NCBI RefSeq assembly: GCF_030398385.1
Contig: NZ_JAOAOQ010000036.1
Coordinates: 1-57,539 of the forward strand
DNA from: Aquibium sp. ELW1220
Lineage (GTDB): Bacteria > Pseudomonadota > Alphaproteobacteria > Rhizobiales > Rhizobiaceae
DNA length: 57,539 nucleotides
Direction of reading: 5' to 3'
Shown here: positions 53,463 to 57,539 of the stretch, piece after piece
Layout of the letters: the number at the start of each line of letters is the position of its first letter
How positions within the stretch are numbered: position 1 is the stretch's first letter
The notes under the pieces: generated by a model
Database searches by the model: none
What the model saw: the letters and a program-made list of their open reading frames with translations, nothing else
Told to the model about the DNA's origin: nothing
Program-made: the position numbers and the translations under genes

Positions 53463-53532
53463 GGATCGACCGGTCGGGCGCGAGTGCGTGAGCCGGCGCC
53501 CGGCGCTGCGCCCGCAGCCGGACGGGGGCGTG

Positions 53533-53973
53533 TTACCGGGCTACGCGGCAGCGGCCGTTGTAGACGTTCCACCGGTCGAAGCCCGACACGCAGGCCTCGA
53601 CATTGTGGCCGACGCCGGCAAAGCCCATGCCTTCCTCGATGAAGAACCAGATTGGACGGTCATGGCCGTCGGACAGCCGGACGGTGCCTTCGCAATAGGT
53701 CCGCCCCACCGGCCACAAGTCGCGCTCGGGATGGTAACGGGTGAGATGCAGCCCGTAGAAGTCGACGATCTCGACCTGCGGCAGCCCGGGAACGTTCTTC
53801 ACCTGGTGCCGGAAGTTGCGGCTGATTCGGTTGAGCACCCATCCTTCGCTGCAGACGCTGTCGTCATAGGCGGGCGCCGCCCGGTAATCGGCAGCCGTTG
53901 CGGCACCGGAAAGCCCGGCGACGCTGCCCAGGCTGAGCGCGGCGGAGAGGGCGAGGGAGGCGAGGCGGGACAT
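53533..53973 (-). CDS. Secreted protein of unknown function
   Basis: 146 aa. A signal peptide (MSRLASLALSAALSLGSVAG) ends near ATAA before DYRAAPAY. The mature protein has four cysteines (positions in VCSEGW, YCEGTV, EACVSG and GRCRVA), consistent with two disulfides, and aromatic-rich strands (RPIWFFIEEGMGFAG). I do not recognise the family. It stands alone between the GST gene and rlmJ. Confidence 0.8.
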   Translation of the reverse strand: MSRLASLALSAALSLGSVAGLSGAATAADYRAAPAYDDSVCSEGWVLNRISRNFRHQVKNVPGLPQVEIVDFYGLHLTRYHPERDLWPVGRTYCEGTVRLSDGHDRPIWFFIEEGMGFAGVGHNVEACVSGFDRWNVYNGRCRVAR

Positions 53974-54041
53974 GGCGGGCCTGTCGTCTTGGGTTGGTCG
54001 AATTCAATCCGCCGGCACTGTGCGGAGGTTGGCCGGCCCGG

Positions 54042-54902
54042 TCAAGTCTGCGGCGCTTCGCCGGCGAGTTCTTCGACATGCCAGGTGGCGCCCGGGCCGT
54101 CGGCGAGCAGCCGCGCCAGCTCCGGCAGCATCGTCCCGAGTTCGCCGGCGAGAGGGAAGGGCGGGTTGACGATCAGCATGCCCGTCCCGTCGAGCCGCGG
54201 CACGCCGCCGCCGCCCCGGACCGCCAGCGAGACGTCCAGCACCCTTGGAATGCCGCCCGCGCGAAAACCGTCGCGGAAACGCTCCGCCGCCTGCCGGTCC
54301 TTGATCGGGTACCAGACGGCATAGACGCCGCCCGGCCAGCGGCGGTGCGCGCTGGCGAGCTTCGCCGCGATTCGCTCGAACTCGCCCGTCTCCTCGAAGG
54401 GCGGGTCGATCAGCACCAGCCCGCGCTTTTCCTTCGGCGGCAGCTGCGCGCCGAGCGCCAGCCAGCCGTCGAGCGCGATCACCCGCGTCTGGAAATCGCC
54501 GGCGAATTGCTGCTTCAGCACCTCCGCATCGGCAGGGTGCAGTTCCACCGCCGTCAGCCGGTCGCGTTCGCGCAGCAGATGCCGCAAGATCTTCGGCGAG
54601 CCGGGATAGTGCCGGACGCCGCCCGCCGGATTGAACGCCCGCACCGCGTCGAGATAGGGCGAAAGCAGCGCTGCCGCCTTCGGCTCGATCGCGGCCTCGA
54701 TCACCCGGCCGATGCCGCCGCGCCATTCGCCGGTCTTCTGCGCCGCCTCCGACGTCAGGTCGTAGAGCCCGATCCCGGCATGGGTGTCGATCACCCGGAA
54801 CGCCTTGTCCTTGCGCTTCAGGTAGTCGACGATCCGCACCAGGATGGCGTGCTTGACCACGTCGGCGAAGTTTCCGGCGTGATAGATGTGACGGTAGTTC
54901 AT
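54042..54902 (-). CDS. rlmJ: 23S rRNA (adenine2030-N6)-methyltransferase
   Basis: 286 aa from ATG 54902. MNYRHIYHAGNFADVVKH is the RlmJ N-terminal motif, DTHAGIGLYDL is the SAM-binding region, and IDPPFEETGEF is the DPPF catalytic motif of N6-adenine methyltransferases. RlmJ modifies A2030 of 23S rRNA. The 12-codon longer frame (MVMDAANERR) has no conservation I can see. It is divergent from the oxidoreductase gene by 111 nt. Confidence 0.94.
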   Translation of the reverse strand: MNYRHIYHAGNFADVVKHAILVRIVDYLKRKDKAFRVIDTHAGIGLYDLTSEAAQKTGEWRGGIGRVIEAAIEPKAAALLSPYLDAVRAFNPAGGVRHYPGSPKILRHLLRERDRLTAVELHPADAEVLKQQFAGDFQTRVIALDGWLALGAQLPPKEKRGLVLIDPPFEETGEFERIAAKLASAHRRWPGGVYAVWYPIKDRQAAERFRDGFRAGGIPRVLDVSLAVRGGGGVPRLDGTGMLIVNPPFPLAGELGTMLPELARLLADGPGATWHVEELAGEAPQT

Positions 54903-55013
54903 GGCCTGTCTTCGCTCGTTCGCCGCATCCATCACCACGGCGCGCCCGATGGATCAAATCATTTCGCGGTTGCCGCCCTGTAAGCCGGGCCGAATTCCCG
55001 CTAGAAACGCCGC

Positions 55014-57119
55014 ATGAACCAGCACGCGCCCATCCGCATCGGCCATTCGGCCTGCCCGCACGACTGCCCGTCCACCTGCGCGCTCGACGTCGAGATCCTC
55101 GGCCCCGGCCGCATCGGCCGCGTCCATGGCGCGAAGGACAACAGCTACACGGCCGGCGTCATCTGCGCCAAGGTCGCGCGCTATGCCGAGCGGGTGCACC
55201 ATCCCGACCGTCTGACGAAGCCGCTGGTGCGGGCCGGCGCCAAGGGCGATGGGCAGTGGAAGGAAGCCTCGTGGGAGGCAGCGCTCGACCTGGTGGCGGA
55301 AAACCTCCTGAAGGCGGAGGAGAAGCACGGTTCCGAGACGGTCTGGCCCTACTACTACGCCGGCACCATGGGCCTCGTGCAGCGCGATTCAATCAACCGG
55401 CTGCGCCACGCCAAGCGCTATTCCGGCTTCTTCGACACGATCTGCACCAACCTTGCCTGGACCGGCTACGTCATGGGCACGGGGCGCCTCGCCGGCGTCG
55501 ATCCGCGCGAGATCGCAAAGTCCGACTGCGTCGTCATCTGGGGCACCAACGCCGTCGTCACCCAGGTCAACGTGATGACCCACGCCGTGCGTGCCCGCAA
55601 GGAGCGCGGCGCGAAGATCGTCGTGATCGACGTCTACGACAACGCCACCATGAAACAGGCCGACATGGGCCTGATCCTGCGCCCCGGCACCGACGGTGCG
55701 CTCGCCTGCGCGGTCATGCACGTGCTGTTCCGCGACGGGCTCGCCGACCGGGACTACATGGCGAGGTATGCCGACGACCCGGCCGGGCTCGAGGCGCATC
55801 TCGCCACCCGCACGCCGCAGTGGGCCGCCGCCATCACCGGGCTCTCCGTCGAGGAGATCGAGGCCTTCGCCCGGCTGGTCGGCACGACGCCGCGCAGCTT
55901 CTTCCGCCTCGGCTACGGCTTCGCCCGCCAGCGCAACGGCGCGGTCGCCATGCATGCGGCGCTGTCGATCCCCACCGTCGCCGGCCACTGGCGCCACGAG
56001 GGCGGCGGCGCCTTCCATTCCAACAGCGGCATCTACCGCTTCGACACGACGCTGCTCGAAGGCGAGCGCCTGCGCGACCCGAAGATCCGCCATCTCGACC
56101 AGTCGCAGATCGGCCGCGTGCTGACCGGCGACGCCGAAGCGCTGCGCGGCGGCCCGCCGGTGACCGCGCTGCTGATCCAGAACACCAACCCGGCCAATGT
56201 CTGCCCCGAGCAGCGGCTGGTGAAGCAGGGCTTCCTGCGCGACGACCTGTTCTCATGCGTGCACGAGCAGTTCATGACCGATACGGCGGCGCTCGCCGAC
56301 GTCGTGCTTCCCGCCACCATGTTCGTCGAGCATGACGACATCTACAAGGGCGGCGGCAACCAGCACGTGACGCTGGGGCCGAAGCTGATAGACCCGCCCG
56401 AAGGCCCGCGCACCAATCTCTTCGTCATCGAGGAACTGGCCAGGCGCCTCGGCGTCGCCGACCGGCCGGGCTTTGGCCTGACCGAGCGCCAGCACATCGA
56501 CATTCTCCTCGGCAAGCGCGGGCTCGGCTCCTTCGAGACCTTCGAGGAGCAGCGCTGGGTCGACCTGCAGCCCGATTTCGAGACCGCGCATTATCTCGAT
56601 GGCTTCGGCCACCCGGACGGAAAGTTCCGCTTCCGGCCTGAGTGGCAGGGCGGTGCCGCCCCCAACAAGCCGCCGAAATCGCTCGGCATCCTCGGCCCGC
56701 ACGAGCGCCTGCCCGTCTTTCCCGACCATGTCGACCTGATCGAGGAGGCCGACGAAGCCCACCCCTTCCGCCTCGCCACCTCGCCCGCCCGCAACTTCCT
56801 CAATTCGAGCTTCACCGAAACCCCCACCGCGCAGGCCCGCGAAAGGCGCCCCGAACTCCTGATCCACCCCGACGACGCCGCAAGCCTCGGCCTCGCCGAC
56901 GCCGACCGCGTCGAACTCGGCAACGAGCGCGGCGAGATCGTCCTGCACGCGAAACTCTTCGACGGCGTCAAGCGCGGCGTCGTCATCGCTGAAGGCATCT
57001 GGCCCAATTCGGCGCATGAGCGGGGGGAAGGCATCAACGTGCTGACGGGAGCGGATGCCGCGGCGCCGTATGGCGGGGCGGCGTTTCACGACAACCGGGT
57101 TTGGGTGCGGGGGGTGTAG
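55014..57119 (+). CDS. Molybdopterin-dependent oxidoreductase
   Basis: 701 aa, DMSO-reductase superfamily. The N-terminal [4Fe-4S] site is C-x3-C-x3-C in ACPHDCPSTC with the fourth cysteine in GVICAK. The molybdopterin-binding domains follow (IWGTNAVVTQVN, VIDVYDNATMKQADMGLILR, ALLIQNTNPANV), and a C-terminal dinucleotide-binding domain ends FHDNRVWVRGV. No Tat signal is visible, so it is likely cytoplasmic. The acceptor and substrate cannot be told; there is no companion subunit in the window. MoaE/MoaD at 47.4-48.2 kb make its cofactor precursor. Confidence 0.9.
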   Translation: MNQHAPIRIGHSACPHDCPSTCALDVEILGPGRIGRVHGAKDNSYTAGVICAKVARYAERVHHPDRLTKPLVRAGAKGDGQWKEASWEAALDLVAENLLKAEEKHGSETVWPYYYAGTMGLVQRDSINRLRHAKRYSGFFDTICTNLAWTGYVMGTGRLAGVDPREIAKSDCVVIWGTNAVVTQVNVMTHAVRARKERGAKIVVIDVYDNATMKQADMGLILRPGTDGALACAVMHVLFRDGLADRDYMARYADDPAGLEAHLATRTPQWAAAITGLSVEEIEAFARLVGTTPRSFFRLGYGFARQRNGAVAMHAALSIPTVAGHWRHEGGGAFHSNSGIYRFDTTLLEGERLRDPKIRHLDQSQIGRVLTGDAEALRGGPPVTALLIQNTNPANVCPEQRLVKQGFLRDDLFSCVHEQFMTDTAALADVVLPATMFVEHDDIYKGGGNQHVTLGPKLIDPPEGPRTNLFVIEELARRLGVADRPGFGLTERQHIDILLGKRGLGSFETFEEQRWVDLQPDFETAHYLDGFGHPDGKFRFRPEWQGGAAPNKPPKSLGILGPHERLPVFPDHVDLIEEADEAHPFRLATSPARNFLNSSFTETPTAQARERRPELLIHPDDAASLGLADADRVELGNERGEIVLHAKLFDGVKRGVVIAEGIWPNSAHERGEGINVLTGADAAAPYGGAAFHDNRVWVRGV

Positions 57120-57539
57120 GGCGAGGAGACGGGGCGCGTTAAAGCGTGACGCGATCCTCCAGATTCGCTCTGTACGCTTCAGCTATTTGCTTTCGCGCGC
57201 GTGTTCGCCGGAAACCGGTGCCCGCTTTCGGGAGACACGCTTCAGGACGACCAAATCAGCACCTTCTGCATGCTCCGGGCGCCTGCCGCTGAACGCGGAG
57301 ACCCCGCCGCGCCTCCGATCGACGCCGCCAAGGCTTGATCGCCCGCGTCTCCCTTCCGTCGCTCTGTCTGCCGAGGCGAACGCGGTGACGATCGGCGAGC
57401 CCGGATGCACCGCTCCTCCGCCGTCATCCTCGGGCCTGTCCCCATACGCGCTAACATAGCTTCCGATGTGCAATTGCGCGCCGTCGTCGCGGCGGCTCGC
57501 GTAGTCGATGGAGCAGACGTTCGATCGGGATCTGTCTGG
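57120..57539. other. Repeat-like non-coding region at the window end
   Basis: No open frame here has protein character. Around 57190-57245 lies CGGAAACCGGTGCCCGCTTT with flanking GACACGCTTCAG, the look of the intergenic palindromic elements common in Hyphomicrobiales. Around 57420-57440 is CGTCATCCTCGGGCCTGTCC, half of another such element. The rest is ordinary GC-rich sequence that may lead into the next locus. Confidence 0.55.

Noticed and set aside
57183-57473. 96-codon minus-strand frame at the end of the window
   Set aside because: It runs through palindromic repeat remnants and has no protein-like features.

Overview
The window is a GC-rich chromosomal segment of an alphaproteobacterium of the order Hyphomicrobiales. 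It most likely belongs to the Phyllobacteriaceae (Mesorhizobium-like). This is inferred from gene order (rpsF-rpsR-rplI-dnaB-alr-radA-cvpA-purF; fabD-fabG-acpP-fabF-mltG-yicC-gmk facing lptF-lptG-lptD-surA-pdxA-rsmA; SDR-uvrC-pgsA-moaD-moaE), from long C-terminal tails on S6 and L9, and from intergenic palindromic repeats of the kind common in that family. No sequence search was run, so the genus is not fixed. Nearly everything is core housekeeping. I saw no tRNA, rRNA, CRISPR array, insertion sequence or prophage.

Layout. 1-3.6 kb: 3' end of a LysM protein with Pro/Ala repeats, then an ArsR-type regulator whose start codon lies in a near-perfect palindrome, then an ATM1-type ABC exporter. 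3.65-5.28 kb: a non-coding tandem array of about 387-bp units made of palindromic modules. 5.6-7.8 kb: a small membrane protein and the phosphatidylethanolamine pair psd-pssA. 7.8-10.9 kb: EamA transporter, RidA protein, two small or medium minus-strand genes, and a sugE/gdx guanidinium exporter gene preceded by a guanidine-II (mini-ykkC) riboswitch with two ACGA-loop hairpins. 10.9-19.2 kb (minus strand): rpsF-rpsR-rplI with a good promoter, a long leader and a strong terminator, then dnaB-alr-radA-cvpA-purF. 19.2-21.5 kb: CaCA antiporter and M20 amidohydrolase. 21.6-28.2 kb (plus): fatty-acid synthesis, mltG, yicC, gmk. 28.2-35.7 kb (minus): LPS export and outer-membrane biogenesis genes with pdxA and rsmA. 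36.0-38.7 kb (plus): pepA-holC and a two-TM protein. 38.8-43.7 kb (minus): crotonase, an unrecognised overlapping two-gene unit, an ABC-F ATPase, a secreted Gly-rich/collagen-like protein, and DinB. 43.8-45.0 kb: GST and ndk. 45.1-51.7 kb (minus): a PAS-GGDEF-EAL protein, moaE-moaD-pgsA, and uvrC with a FolM-like SDR. 52.1-57.1 kb: Omp25/31-type outer-membrane protein, a second GST, a secreted protein, rlmJ, and a molybdopterin oxidoreductase. The last 420 bp is repeat-like non-coding DNA.

Functionally the window joins envelope construction (phospholipid, fatty-acid, LPS transport, peptidoglycan terminase, alanine racemase) with replication and repair (dnaB, holC, radA, uvrC), translation (S6, S18, L9, rsmA, rlmJ) and nucleotide metabolism (purF, gmk, ndk). 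The points most worth a second look are the riboswitch-sugE unit, the 387-bp array, the ArsR palindrome, the leaders of acpP and rpsF, and the unrecognised gene pair at 39.6-40.4 kb.
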